The notes under the pieces: generated by a model
The model's input: only the letters and a program-made list of their open reading frames with translations
Told to the model about the DNA's origin: nothing
Database searches by the model: none
Source: Nocardioides marmorisolisilvae
GTDB lineage: Bacteria > Actinomycetota > Actinomycetes > Propionibacteriales > Nocardioidaceae
DNA: 64,000 bases
Assembly: GCF_003725775.1 (NCBI RefSeq)
Contig: NZ_RJSG01000002.1
Span: forward strand, 1,020,400-1,084,399
Direction: 5' to 3'
Program-made: the position numbers and the translations under genes
Shown: one piece after another, positions 49,273 through 57,386 of the stretch
Layout of the letters: every line of letters begins with the position of its first letter
Numbering within the stretch: position 1 is the stretch's first letter

Positions 49273-49988
49273 CCGAGAAGCCCACCTCCGCGCCCGACGG
49301 GCGTGACGAGCGCTGGGCTGCGCACCGCGAGGAGCGTCGGGAGATGATCCTCGACGCAGCGATCGCGGTCATCGAGCAGACGCCCGAGGGCGAAGAGATC
49401 CACGTCCGCCAGATCGCCCAGCAGGCCGGGCTCGGCCGGGCGGTGCTCTACCGGCACTTCGCCGACAAGGCTGATCTGGACCGCGCCGTGCAGCGCCGGA
49501 TCCTGGAGATGCTGGTCGACACCCTCACCCCCGAGTTCGAGCTGAGTGGCTCGATCGAGCAGATCATCACGCGGATCGTGCACGCCTACGTGGCCTGGGC
49601 GGACGCCCACCCCGCGCTGCACCGGATCGGCGCCGCCGAATCGCAGGACGGTGAGCGTCTCTCCGACGTGATGCAGACGACCAAGCAGATCGGTGACCTG
49701 ATCGCGGCGCTGGTCACCTCGGGTGCCAGCCTGCTCGAGGTCGAGCTGACCGCGGAGGACCAGCTGATCCTCGACCCGCTCGTCTTCGGCATCGTCGGCC
49801 AGGCCGTCGGCACCGTCCGGTTCTGGCTGGCCCGCGACGTGCGCGAGCCCTCGGTGGAGGTGCTCGCCTCGCACCTGTCCCGCTCGGTCTGGTTCCAGAT
49901 CGACGGCCACGCCCGCGACCGCGGTGTGGAGCTGGATCCCAGCACGCCGATCGAGGACCTGATCCTCGCGGCGCTGCGCGGGGAGTGA
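49269..49988 (+). CDS. TetR-family regulator
   Basis: 239 residues. N-terminal HTH with IHVRQIAQQAGLGRAVLYRHFADKADL (about 40-66), ligand-binding helices after. GTG 49269 overlaps the fprB-like stop; TACCCT seven bases upstream inside that gene could also give an independent leaderless transcript. Likely represses the oxygenase operon through the twin operators at 46564-46611. Confidence 0.88.
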   Translation: MTEKPTSAPDGRDERWAAHREERREMILDAAIAVIEQTPEGEEIHVRQIAQQAGLGRAVLYRHFADKADLDRAVQRRILEMLVDTLTPEFELSGSIEQIITRIVHAYVAWADAHPALHRIGAAESQDGERLSDVMQTTKQIGDLIAALVTSGASLLEVELTAEDQLILDPLVFGIVGQAVGTVRFWLARDVREPSVEVLASHLSRSVWFQIDGHARDRGVELDPSTPIEDLILAALRGE

Positions 49989-50080
49989 ATTTCCTGATCG
50001 TTTCCGGTCAGGTGCTCTGGTCCTGGTGCCGATAGGGGTGCTGACGGGGTCCCGAAGCCGACTCCGGAAGGAGCACGGCA

Positions 50081-50755
50081 ATGAACCAGGACACACCCAC
50101 GAAAACCAAGAAGTCTCGGCGTACCGCTGCGCTCTGGGGGAGCGGCGCGATCGCTGCGACGGTGCTCGTCCTCGGCGTCAACGGGACCCTGTCCTCGTGG
50201 ACCTCGGCGCTGATCACCAACAGCAACGACACCGCGGGCGCCACCGCCAGCTACCTGGCCCTCGTCGAGACCGACAACACCAACACGTGTGACACCACGA
50301 CCGCGCCGAACAACACCATCGCGGCGTGCTCGAGCATCAACAAGTACGGCGGCAACACCACCATGTCGCCGGGTGACAGCTCGGTCGTCTCGGTCACCTT
50401 CACCAACCCGGGTACCGCGGTCGGCAACACCTTCGCGTACACACCCGGCACCTGCACCCCGACCAACGGCACCGGTGGCATCGACCTCTGCTCGCAGGGC
50501 GACCTGACGGTGGCGGTGGCCTGCTCGACCGGCACCAGCTACAACGCCGGCAACGACATCGCCGCCCTCGGTCAGAGTGCCGCGGCGCCGGGCTCCCTGG
50601 TCGCCAAGACGTGGACCTCCGCCCCGGCCCTGGACGCCGCCTCGGCGACCGCGATCACCTGCCGGTTCACGACCACGCTCGACGCGGCATCGCCGCCGGT
50701 CGACGCCGGTTCGCAGGTCTCGCAGCCGATCGCCTGGCAGCTGGACGCGGTCTGA
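50081..50755 (+). CDS. TasA-like secreted protein with SipW-type signal (copy 1)
   Basis: 224 residues. Signal segment at about 14-40, ending LGVNGTLSSWTSALITNSND, the SipW-dependent pattern (hydrophobic core, then a short W-containing stretch with the cleavage region). Mature region is Thr/Asn/Ser-rich with Cys pairs. The first 60 residues are very similar to the next gene, so the two are tandem paralogues. Likely exported subunit of a surface fibre or matrix. ATG 50081 follows AAGGAGCAC. Confidence 0.82.
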   Translation: MNQDTPTKTKKSRRTAALWGSGAIAATVLVLGVNGTLSSWTSALITNSNDTAGATASYLALVETDNTNTCDTTTAPNNTIAACSSINKYGGNTTMSPGDSSVVSVTFTNPGTAVGNTFAYTPGTCTPTNGTGGIDLCSQGDLTVAVACSTGTSYNAGNDIAALGQSAAAPGSLVAKTWTSAPALDAASATAITCRFTTTLDAASPPVDAGSQVSQPIAWQLDAV

Positions 50756-50759
50756 TCCG

Positions 50760-51503
50760 ATGACCGCACGACGCGCCACCCGACGCCCACCTCGCACCGC
50801 GAGGTGGGCGTCGGCCCGCGCGTCCGAAGGACGGCCCGGGCGTCGGGCAGCCCGACGCGGCCCCCGCCCCGCGCGATGGGCGTTGGGGAGCAGCGCCATC
50901 GCCGCGACGATCCTCGTGCTCGGCGTCAACGGCACGCTGTCGTCGTGGACGAGCGCGGTGATCAGCAACGACACCAACACCGTCGCGACCGCCTCCGCGG
51001 TGATCCTGCGCGAAGTCGGGCCGAGCGCCACCTGCCTGTCGAGCAGCGGAACCTCGAACAGCTACACCTGCAGCACGGTGAACAAGTACGGCGGGACCAG
51101 CAGCCCGCTGGCTCCGGGCGGCAGCCAGGTGACCGACGTGGTCTTCAGCAACGTCGGATCGGCCGCCGCCTCGACGTTCGTGCTGACCACGGGTTCCTGC
51201 ACGCAGTCACCGACGGCCGGGTCCGGCACGCCTCCGGCCGCGAACGTCTGCACCTCAGGTGACCTGACGGTGGCGATCTCGTGCTCGAACGGGGCCACCT
51301 ACTCCGCCGGCTCGGCCTGGGCCGACCTGGTCTACGCGGCCGGCGCGCCCGGCAGCATCGGGGCCACCCTGACGCACACCGCCACCCTGGCCGCGGGCTC
51401 GTCCTTCACCTGCCGGTTCACGGTCGCGCTCTCGGCGTCCGCCTCAGTGCTGGCCCAGGGGATCACCGCGAGCCAGGCGCTGACCTGGACGCTCAACGTC
51501 TGA
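50760..51503 (+). CDS. TasA-like secreted protein with SipW-type signal (copy 2)
   Basis: 247 residues. N-terminal 40 residues are very basic (ARRATRRPPRTARWASARAS), then a hydrophobic core and LGVNGTLSSWTSAVISNDTN, the same signal as the preceding gene. Mature part shares the layout C-x-STVNKYGG, LAPGGSQVTDVVFSNVGS. Start ATG 50760, 4 bases after the preceding stop. The Arg-rich n-region could include a twin-arginine-like pair but not a canonical one. Confidence 0.82.
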   Translation: MTARRATRRPPRTARWASARASEGRPGRRAARRGPRPARWALGSSAIAATILVLGVNGTLSSWTSAVISNDTNTVATASAVILREVGPSATCLSSSGTSNSYTCSTVNKYGGTSSPLAPGGSQVTDVVFSNVGSAAASTFVLTTGSCTQSPTAGSGTPPAANVCTSGDLTVAISCSNGATYSAGSAWADLVYAAGAPGSIGATLTHTATLAAGSSFTCRFTVALSASASVLAQGITASQALTWTLNV

Positions 51504-51510
51504 GCCGGCG

Positions 51511-52908
51511 ATGACGCCGCTCCTCACGCCAGCCCGGGTCTCGGTGCTCCTCGCCGGAGCCGCCGTCCTGCTCGTGCTGACCGGAACGTCGGCCTCGTTG
51601 AGCGGCTGGACCGCGGCGGCCGTCAGCAACGGCACCAACAACGCCGCTGACGCCAGCCTCGCCTTCACGCACAGCTACCCGACCGGCAGCTGCTCGCTGA
51701 CCGCTCGGACGTCCGGGACCGTCTCGTGCTCGGGGTCCCCGGCCCCTGCCGCGGCGTCCTCGGGGTCCACCCAGACGGCCGTCGACTCGATCACCAACGA
51801 CGGCACCCTCACCGCTGCGCAGCTGGTCTCGGACTTCCGGGCGACGTCCTGCGCCCCGGTCCAGCTCGCGAACAGCAAGACCGCCGCCGACCCGATGCTG
51901 CCGCGCTACAGCACGTCGTTCGCCGGGTCGGACCCGTGGGCGGGTGCCGGCGCGATCGGCCTGTCGGGCGGTGCCTACGCGGCCGACGTGCAGGCCACGA
52001 ACACCGGCACGCTTCTGGGAAGCAGCTACGCCCTCGGTGTCTGGTTCAAGGTCGCGAACGGGTACGCCTCGGGCGGACCGCTGCTGAGCCTCGACGTAGC
52101 GGCGGACAACGGCACATCGGCGGCCGGGACGCCGATGATCTACATGGACACCGCCGGCAAGATCCGGTTCCGGGTCACCGGCACGCTGGGTACCTCCAGC
52201 AGCGGGGTCTCCGCCGCGGCGTACAACGACGGCTCCTGGCACTTCGCGCTCCTCAGCGTGGCGGCGACCCTGGTCTCGACCCCGACCCTGTACGTCGACA
52301 ACGCCGCCGGCGTGAGCGGTCTCGGTCTGGCGGCGCTGACCGGTGGCAACGCGTACTGGCACCTCGGCTGGGCCGACTTCACCGGCGTCGGCAGCCCGCC
52401 GGCGAGCACGCTCACCGGATCGCTTGCCGGAGCCTTCGTCACCGCTGCCACGGTCAGCTCGGCGACCCGTACGTCGCTGTTCGGCACCGCGTCGAGCAGC
52501 GCGTACGCGACCGCGGTGCTGGCCCTGTCGGGGATCACGCACTTCTGGCCGCTGACCGATGCGGGCACGTCGACGTACGGGGGCTCCCTGCCGGTGATCG
52601 GGGCGACCTCGCCCTGCACGATGCTCGACATCGGCTGGGCGACGACCTCGCCCGCGGGGACGGTCGTCGCAGCCGGCACCAAGGTCTCGACCTTCGCGGA
52701 CGGCACCTGGCACACGATCGGTGCGCCCGCACCGGCGGCGACCCAGACCTCGACGATCTCGCTGAGCCGGGACGCGACCTGGAACTCCTACATCGCCGGG
52801 CTGCGTCTCTACCTGCCGATCGGGCACCGGGTGCAGGCCTCGCCCGGCGGCGGGAACTGGGCCGCGACGCTGACCTGGGCCGGCTCGGGGGCGGTGGTGC
52901 TCGGATGA
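51511..52908 (+). CDS. LamG-like secreted protein with SipW-type signal
   Basis: 465 residues. Signal at 1-30: hydrophobic core then GTSASLSGWTAAAVSNGTNN, like the two genes before. Residues about 115-300 look like a concanavalin A/LamG fold (SSYALGVWFKVANGY, GKIRFRVTGTLGT, DGSWHFALLSVAATL, TPTLYVDNAAGVSGL), followed by a beta-rich C-terminus. Likely carbohydrate or surface binding. The stop overlaps the start of the signal peptidase gene (ATGA). Confidence 0.78.
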   Translation: MTPLLTPARVSVLLAGAAVLLVLTGTSASLSGWTAAAVSNGTNNAADASLAFTHSYPTGSCSLTARTSGTVSCSGSPAPAAASSGSTQTAVDSITNDGTLTAAQLVSDFRATSCAPVQLANSKTAADPMLPRYSTSFAGSDPWAGAGAIGLSGGAYAADVQATNTGTLLGSSYALGVWFKVANGYASGGPLLSLDVAADNGTSAAGTPMIYMDTAGKIRFRVTGTLGTSSSGVSAAAYNDGSWHFALLSVAATLVSTPTLYVDNAAGVSGLGLAALTGGNAYWHLGWADFTGVGSPPASTLTGSLAGAFVTAATVSSATRTSLFGTASSSAYATAVLALSGITHFWPLTDAGTSTYGGSLPVIGATSPCTMLDIGWATTSPAGTVVAAGTKVSTFADGTWHTIGAPAPAATQTSTISLSRDATWNSYIAGLRLYLPIGHRVQASPGGGNWAATLTWAGSGAVVLG

Positions 52909-53717
52909 CCCGGCGGATCGCGGCCTGGGCCGGGGTGGCGTTCCTGGTGGCCTTCATCGTCGTGCTCGCCGGGTGGCGTGCTGAGGGCGGCCGCTGGGTC
53001 CGCGTCGAGACGCCCTCGATGGGCACCCGCGCGCCGGTCGGGACGCTGTTGTGGGTCAAGCCGGTCACCTTCTCGTCGCTGAAGCCCGGCGACCTGATCA
53101 CCTTCACACCGCCGGGCGGGCACGGCGTCACCTACAGCCACGAGGTGAAGAAGGTCTTCCCGGACGGGACGTTGGCCACCCAGGGCCGGATCACCGCGCA
53201 GGACCCGTGGCGGCTCGGTCCGCAGAACGTGGTCGGCAAGACCGTGATGCGCTGGCCGGGGGCGGGCTGGCTGGTCCTGGCGGCCCCGGTGCTGGTGCTC
53301 GGCTCGTTGGTCGTGGCCGGGGTCGCCGGTCGGGTCCGCGAGCGGGAGGCCCGGATGCCGGTCCTGCTGGTCGGAGGTGCGCTGGTGATCGTGACGGCCC
53401 TGGTCGTCTACCGACCGCTGACCCAGGCCGACCGGTTGTCCTTCGTGCCGGTCGGTTCCGGCGCCAAGGCGACCTACGTGTCCACCGGGATGCTGCCGGT
53501 GAAGCTTTCTGCGAAGGGATCCGAGCCGGTCGTGCTCGCGGACGGCGAGGTCGGGTCGATCGTGGCCAAGCACGCCACCGGGGTCGAGGCGGGTAAGCAG
53601 TTCACGGTCTCGGTGCAACCCGCCATCCCGATGGGGTGGTGGATCGCCCTGGTCGCGGCGTGCTTCGTGCCCGGGGTGGCCTCCACGTTGCGGCGCCGGA
53701 CGAACCTGCCTTCCTAG
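52905..53717 (+). CDS. Signal peptidase I, ER/SipW-like (first)
   Basis: 270 residues. N-terminal membrane helix, then S26B-type catalytic motif TPSMGTRAPVG (Ser38) and TYSHEVKKV (His79), box-D-like TQGRITAQDPW; the ER/archaeal type uses Ser-His instead of the bacterial Ser-Lys dyad. Two more membrane helices (about 123-142 and 150-166) and an exported C-terminal domain. It should process the preceding SipW-type substrates. ATGA overlap with the LamG gene. Confidence 0.85.
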   Translation: MTRRIAAWAGVAFLVAFIVVLAGWRAEGGRWVRVETPSMGTRAPVGTLLWVKPVTFSSLKPGDLITFTPPGGHGVTYSHEVKKVFPDGTLATQGRITAQDPWRLGPQNVVGKTVMRWPGAGWLVLAAPVLVLGSLVVAGVAGRVREREARMPVLLVGGALVIVTALVVYRPLTQADRLSFVPVGSGAKATYVSTGMLPVKLSAKGSEPVVLADGEVGSIVAKHATGVEAGKQFTVSVQPAIPMGWWIALVAACFVPGVASTLRRRTNLPS

Positions 53718-53719
53718 CC

Positions 53720-53755
53720 CACTTTCGGAACGGACGGGGTCCGTTGACGAAAGTG
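53720..53755 (+). terminator. Terminator between the two signal-peptidase units
   Basis: CACTTTCG-g-AACGGAC-ggg-GTCCGTT-ga-CGAAAGTG, two stacked stems, beginning 3 bases after the stop at 53717. It separates the 50-53.7 kb unit from the 53.9-57.4 kb unit. Confidence 0.7.
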
Positions 53756-53912
53756 TCCGAAAGGTCGCATCGCCGGACTGGACAGATTATCGCCAATCGG
53801 TCAGATCACCTAGGCATAACGGGCTATAAACGGGCGCAAGGTGCTAACTCCTCGAAGGGGACGTCGTTGGCTCGGTACGTCAACAAACCTCGACCTCCCT
53901 GGAGGAAACACC

Positions 53913-54482
53913 ATGAAGAAGTCCACCAAGGGCGCCCTGGCCGCCGCGGCTGCAGGAACCCTTCTGCTCGGAGGCGCCGGCTCGCTCGCGTACTGGACCG
54001 ACAGCTCCACCGTCTCGGGCACCAGCATCACCAGCGGGTACCTGGACCTGAGCACGCCGGACTGCAGCAGCGCCGGCCTGCACGACTGGCAGATCGACGG
54101 CGGCACCGCCTACGACCCGGCCACGATGCGTCTGGTTCCCGGCGACACCCTCACCAAGAAGTGCAACATCACGGTCAACAAGGCCGGCACCCACTTCACC
54201 AGCGCCGACTTCACCGTCGCGCAGGGTGCCACCAGCGGGTCCTCGCAGCTGTTCGGCGACGAGCTCACCCTGACCGCGGCGTACAGCAAGGGCGCCGTCT
54301 CGCTGGGTTCGGGCTCCGGCACGACCACCAACGTGGCGGTTCAGAACGGCGACACCGTGACGGTCGACCTGACCATCACCTGGCCGTACGGCGTCGAGGA
54401 CAACAGCTCGAACGCTCCGACCGCCGGTCTGGCTGCTGCGCTGGACGCCATCACCATCACCGCCAAGCAGAACCACAACTGA
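53913..54482 (+). CDS. Alternate-type signal peptide/TasA-like protein
   Basis: 189 residues. Signal at 1-30 ending LGGAGSLAYWTDSSTVSGTS, the alternate (SipW-type) pattern with W before the cleavage region, and mature start ITSGYLDLSTPDC. Cys pair at TPDCSSAGLHDW and KKCNITVN. The same IxxGxxDL mature start recurs in the protein at 55765. GGAGGAAACACC precedes the ATG. The gap 53718-53912 holds the terminator and this unit's promoter region. Confidence 0.83.
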   Translation: MKKSTKGALAAAAAGTLLLGGAGSLAYWTDSSTVSGTSITSGYLDLSTPDCSSAGLHDWQIDGGTAYDPATMRLVPGDTLTKKCNITVNKAGTHFTSADFTVAQGATSGSSQLFGDELTLTAAYSKGAVSLGSGSGTTTNVAVQNGDTVTVDLTITWPYGVEDNSSNAPTAGLAAALDAITITAKQNHN

Positions 54483-54504
54483 TCGAAGTCCGGGGAGTTC
54501 GTCG

Positions 54505-55089
54505 ATGAGCCTGCGCACCGTGCGCACCGTGACCGGCAAGGCAGTCGCCTTGCTGGTCACGGGGCTCGTCGTCGTGGTCCTCGCGCTCGCCGTGGTCGTC
54601 CCGAAGCTGATGGGTGCCACGTCGTACACGATCCTGACCGGTTCGATGCGACCCAAGATGCCGCCGGGCACCCTGGTCGTCGTCAAGCCGGTCGAGCCCG
54701 ACCAGGTCCGCGTCGGTGACGTGCTGACCTACCAGATCGAGTCGGGGAAGAAGGCCGTCGCGACCCACCGCGTGGAGCGCGTCGAGGTCACCTTCTCCGG
54801 CACCTACTCGTTCATCATGAAGGGCGATGCGAACCAGGTGGCAGATCCCTCCCCGGTCCGGCCGGAGCAGGTGCGTGGCAAGCGCGTCTACGCCGTGCCG
54901 TACCTGGCCTATCCCTCGCTGCTCGTCGACGGCGACGTCCGCGAGCTCGTGGTGATGGGTTCGGTGGTGCTGCTTCTCGGCTACGCCCTGTTCTCCTTCG
55001 CCGGAGCGGCCCGGGACCACCGGGCAACCCGGCGCCGCCGGACCGAACCCGGGACGGCGGCACGCGAGCTCGAGGAGGTCGGGTCATGA
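54505..55089 (+). CDS. Signal peptidase I, SipW-like (second)
   Basis: 194 residues, compact. First membrane helix at about 13-34, then ILTGSMRPKMPPG (Ser47), ATHRVERVE (His88), IMKGDANQVADP (box E), and a second membrane helix (VVMGSVVLLLGYALFSFAG). Matches archaeal/SipW S26B peptidases. The preceding gene encodes a SipW-type substrate. The stop overlaps the next start (ATGA). Confidence 0.9.
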   Translation: MSLRTVRTVTGKAVALLVTGLVVVVLALAVVVPKLMGATSYTILTGSMRPKMPPGTLVVVKPVEPDQVRVGDVLTYQIESGKKAVATHRVERVEVTFSGTYSFIMKGDANQVADPSPVRPEQVRGKRVYAVPYLAYPSLLVDGDVRELVVMGSVVLLLGYALFSFAGAARDHRATRRRRTEPGTAARELEEVGS

Positions 55090-55778
55090 CCTGGCGCGCC
55101 CGTCTCGGCCTGATGATCGCTGCAGCCACCGCTTTGATCGGCCTGGGAGTCCCTCCTGCTTCCGCGGCCGGCGAGCTGGGGCTGAGCCCGGACGGCGTCA
55201 CCTGGGGGGACGCCCTGCCGGGACCCCTGTTCGACCCGGCCTTGCGCTGGGTGCCGGGCGACTCCGAGGTCCGCACGTTCTACGTCCGCAACCAGAGCAG
55301 CGACGACGGCGTCCTGGACGTCACGCTGCTCACCGGACCGGTCGAGTCGCTGATCGACACCGGTGACCTCTCCATCTCCGCCAAGGTCGGCAACGGCGAC
55401 TACACCTCGGCGGCCACCGCCGGGGACCACCAGCTCGTGAAGCAGGTCGTCGTTGCCGCCGGAGCGGTGCGCAAGCTCTCGGTAAAGGTCGACTTCGACC
55501 CGGCCTCGACGAACAGCTCGCAACAGCTGCGGCTCGACTTCCGGTTCAAGGTCAGCCTCAGTCAGGACACCACCGCCGTCCAGCCGCCGTCCAACGGCGG
55601 AGGCGGAAACAACAACGGGAACGGTGGGCACGGCGACCTGCCGGGCACCGGCACCGTCGTCACCCCGACCATGCTCCTTCTCGGTGCGCTGCTGGTCGCA
55701 GCGGGCACCGGACTCATCGGCTACAGCCGCCGACGCGTCACCCGTCTCGAGGAAAGGCCCTCCCATGCCCAAGCTTGA
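55086..55778 (+). CDS. LPxTG-type cell-wall-anchored protein
   Basis: 230 residues. Ordinary Sec signal (about 1-27, ending PPASAAG), mature domain with a beta-sandwich feel (VRTFYVRNQSSDDGVLDVTLL), a Gly/Asn-rich linker (NGGGGNNNGNGGHGD), sortase motif LPGTGT, membrane helix and basic tail (YSRRRVTRLEE). So it is a sortase substrate, anchored in the wall. It could be the anchor for the secreted TasA-like subunits. No sortase gene lies in the window. Confidence 0.85.
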   Translation: MTWRARLGLMIAAATALIGLGVPPASAAGELGLSPDGVTWGDALPGPLFDPALRWVPGDSEVRTFYVRNQSSDDGVLDVTLLTGPVESLIDTGDLSISAKVGNGDYTSAATAGDHQLVKQVVVAAGAVRKLSVKVDFDPASTNSSQQLRLDFRFKVSLSQDTTAVQPPSNGGGGNNNGNGGHGDLPGTGTVVTPTMLLLGALLVAAGTGLIGYSRRRVTRLEERPSHAQA

Positions 55779-56358
55779 TCTCGCCCGCCGTCTCCGGAGC
55801 ACGCGTGCCCGGGCTGCACTCAGCCTCGGACTGGTCCTCGGCACGGCGGCGACCGGGACGTTCGCCTTCTGGAGCGACAGCGCGACGGTGACCGGTACGA
55901 CGATCACCACCGGCAGCATCGACCTCCAGGTGAACAACCTGACGACGAACGACTCGGCGTACACCCAGCTGAACCTGACCGGGATGGTGCCGGGCAACAC
56001 CGTCGCCGGCGTGATCACCGTCAAGAACGCCGGCAACTCGCCGTTCACCTACTACGTCGACGCCACCGCCTCGAACGCGGACACCAAGGGCCTGGGAGCC
56101 GCACTCGTGGTGAAGGTGACCGGCGCGAGCACGGTCACCGGCAGCGCACCGAGCCGCACCTGCGGTGGGGCGACGCTGGCGAACACCGGCACCGCCTTCG
56201 CGGCGAGCTTGGTCTCCTCGACCACGCCGCGCCAGCTGGCCGTGGGCGCCACCGAGACGCTCTGCATCCAGGCGACGCTGCCGACCGGCGCTTCGACCTC
56301 GCTGCAGAACGCGACCACCAACGTCGGCTTCACCTTCAACGCGAACCAGCTGCCGTGA
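55765..56358 (+). CDS. TasA-like secreted protein with SipW-type signal (copy 4)
   Basis: 197 residues from ATG 55765, which lies inside the end of the preceding gene (14-base overlap). Signal ends GTAATGTFAFWSDSATVTGTT, mature start ITTGSIDLQVNNL. The mature part is a single beta-rich domain (FTYYVDATASNADTKG, TCGGATLANTG, LCIQATLPTGAS), TasA-like in size. The stop overlaps the start of the following gene (GTGA). Confidence 0.83.
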   Translation: MPKLDLARRLRSTRARAALSLGLVLGTAATGTFAFWSDSATVTGTTITTGSIDLQVNNLTTNDSAYTQLNLTGMVPGNTVAGVITVKNAGNSPFTYYVDATASNADTKGLGAALVVKVTGASTVTGSAPSRTCGGATLANTGTAFAASLVSSTTPRQLAVGATETLCIQATLPTGASTSLQNATTNVGFTFNANQLP

Positions 56359-57359
56359 TCCGAGACCGGGCGTCGCAGACGCTGCACCGAGCGGGACAGG
56401 TGGCGCTGAGCGTCACCGCGGTCCTGGGTGCCGTCGCACTGCTGCTCACCGTCCTGGCGCTGGTCACCGGCGTGCGGCCGCTGATCTTCCGCTCCGGCTC
56501 GATGTCTCCGGGGATCCCGACCGGCTCTCTTGGCTTCGCGCGCGGCATCGACGCCCCCGACATCAAGGTCGGCGACGTGGTGACCGTCAAGACCGCGCGC
56601 GGTGACCGGGTCACCCACCGGGTCGTCGACGTGACCTACCACGACGACGTCTCCACGCTGCGTCTGAAGGGCGATGCCAACAACGCGCCCGACGACGCCC
56701 TGTACCGGGTCACCCACGCACAGCGGCTCTGGTTCTCGGTGCCGCGCGCCGGGTACGTCGTGAGCTGGCTGTCGAACGCTCCCGGCAGCTACCTGCTGGC
56801 GCTGTACGTCGCGGGAATGCTGCTGCTCGTCGCCCGGCGACGCCCTGAGCAGGGCGGCGACGGCCCCGCGCCGGTCGAGCCCGAGTCCGAGCCCGCTCCG
56901 CTGCTCGAGGAGGTCGGGGACGAGACTCCGCCGCGCCGGCCGGGTCGCGGCCCGGCCCGGATCGTGACGGCCGGCGCGCTGCTCGCCCTGGGTGTCGCGG
57001 TCGTCTCCGGGTGGGGCCAGTCGACCTGGGCGTTGTGGAGCGACCAGGCGACGGTCGGCACGTCGACGATCAGCTCGGGTACGTGGGGTCCGGTGATCAC
57101 CGCATGTTCGCGCAACACCTCATCGGGAGAGATCACGGTGACGTGGACCGGTGTCACGGGAGCCACCAGCTACAACGTCAACATCAGCAACCCGAGCAGC
57201 ACGCTGACGAACAAGACCTCGCCGTTCACGACCACCACCATCGGGAAGAACGGTGCCGGCGGCACGGTGTCGATCACTGCTGTCACGCCCGGAGGCAACC
57301 TGACGTCGGTTGCCTGGTTCTACGACGGCTCGGGCGCGAACCAGGCCTGTCACGCCTAG
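56355..57359 (+). CDS. Signal peptidase I fused to a SipW-type substrate segment (third)
   Basis: 334 residues. N-terminal half is an S26B peptidase: membrane helix 17-40, RSGSMSPGIPTG (Ser49), DRVTHRVVDV (His88), LKGDANNAPDD (box E), second helix 145-160. After an acidic linker comes a third hydrophobic helix (about 203-220) ending WGQSTWALWSDQATVGTST then ISSGTWG, which copies the substrate signal and mature start of the previous gene (TFAFWSDSATV...ITTGSI). An FN3-like domain of about 90 residues closes it. The enzyme may therefore cleave itself or a sister molecule to release the C-terminal domain. Last gene of the unit. Confidence 0.85.
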   Translation: MIRDRASQTLHRAGQVALSVTAVLGAVALLLTVLALVTGVRPLIFRSGSMSPGIPTGSLGFARGIDAPDIKVGDVVTVKTARGDRVTHRVVDVTYHDDVSTLRLKGDANNAPDDALYRVTHAQRLWFSVPRAGYVVSWLSNAPGSYLLALYVAGMLLLVARRRPEQGGDGPAPVEPESEPAPLLEEVGDETPPRRPGRGPARIVTAGALLALGVAVVSGWGQSTWALWSDQATVGTSTISSGTWGPVITACSRNTSSGEITVTWTGVTGATSYNVNISNPSSTLTNKTSPFTTTTIGKNGAGGTVSITAVTPGGNLTSVAWFYDGSGANQACHA

Positions 57360-57386
57360 CGCTCTGCGCGCTTCTAGAATCGAGGG

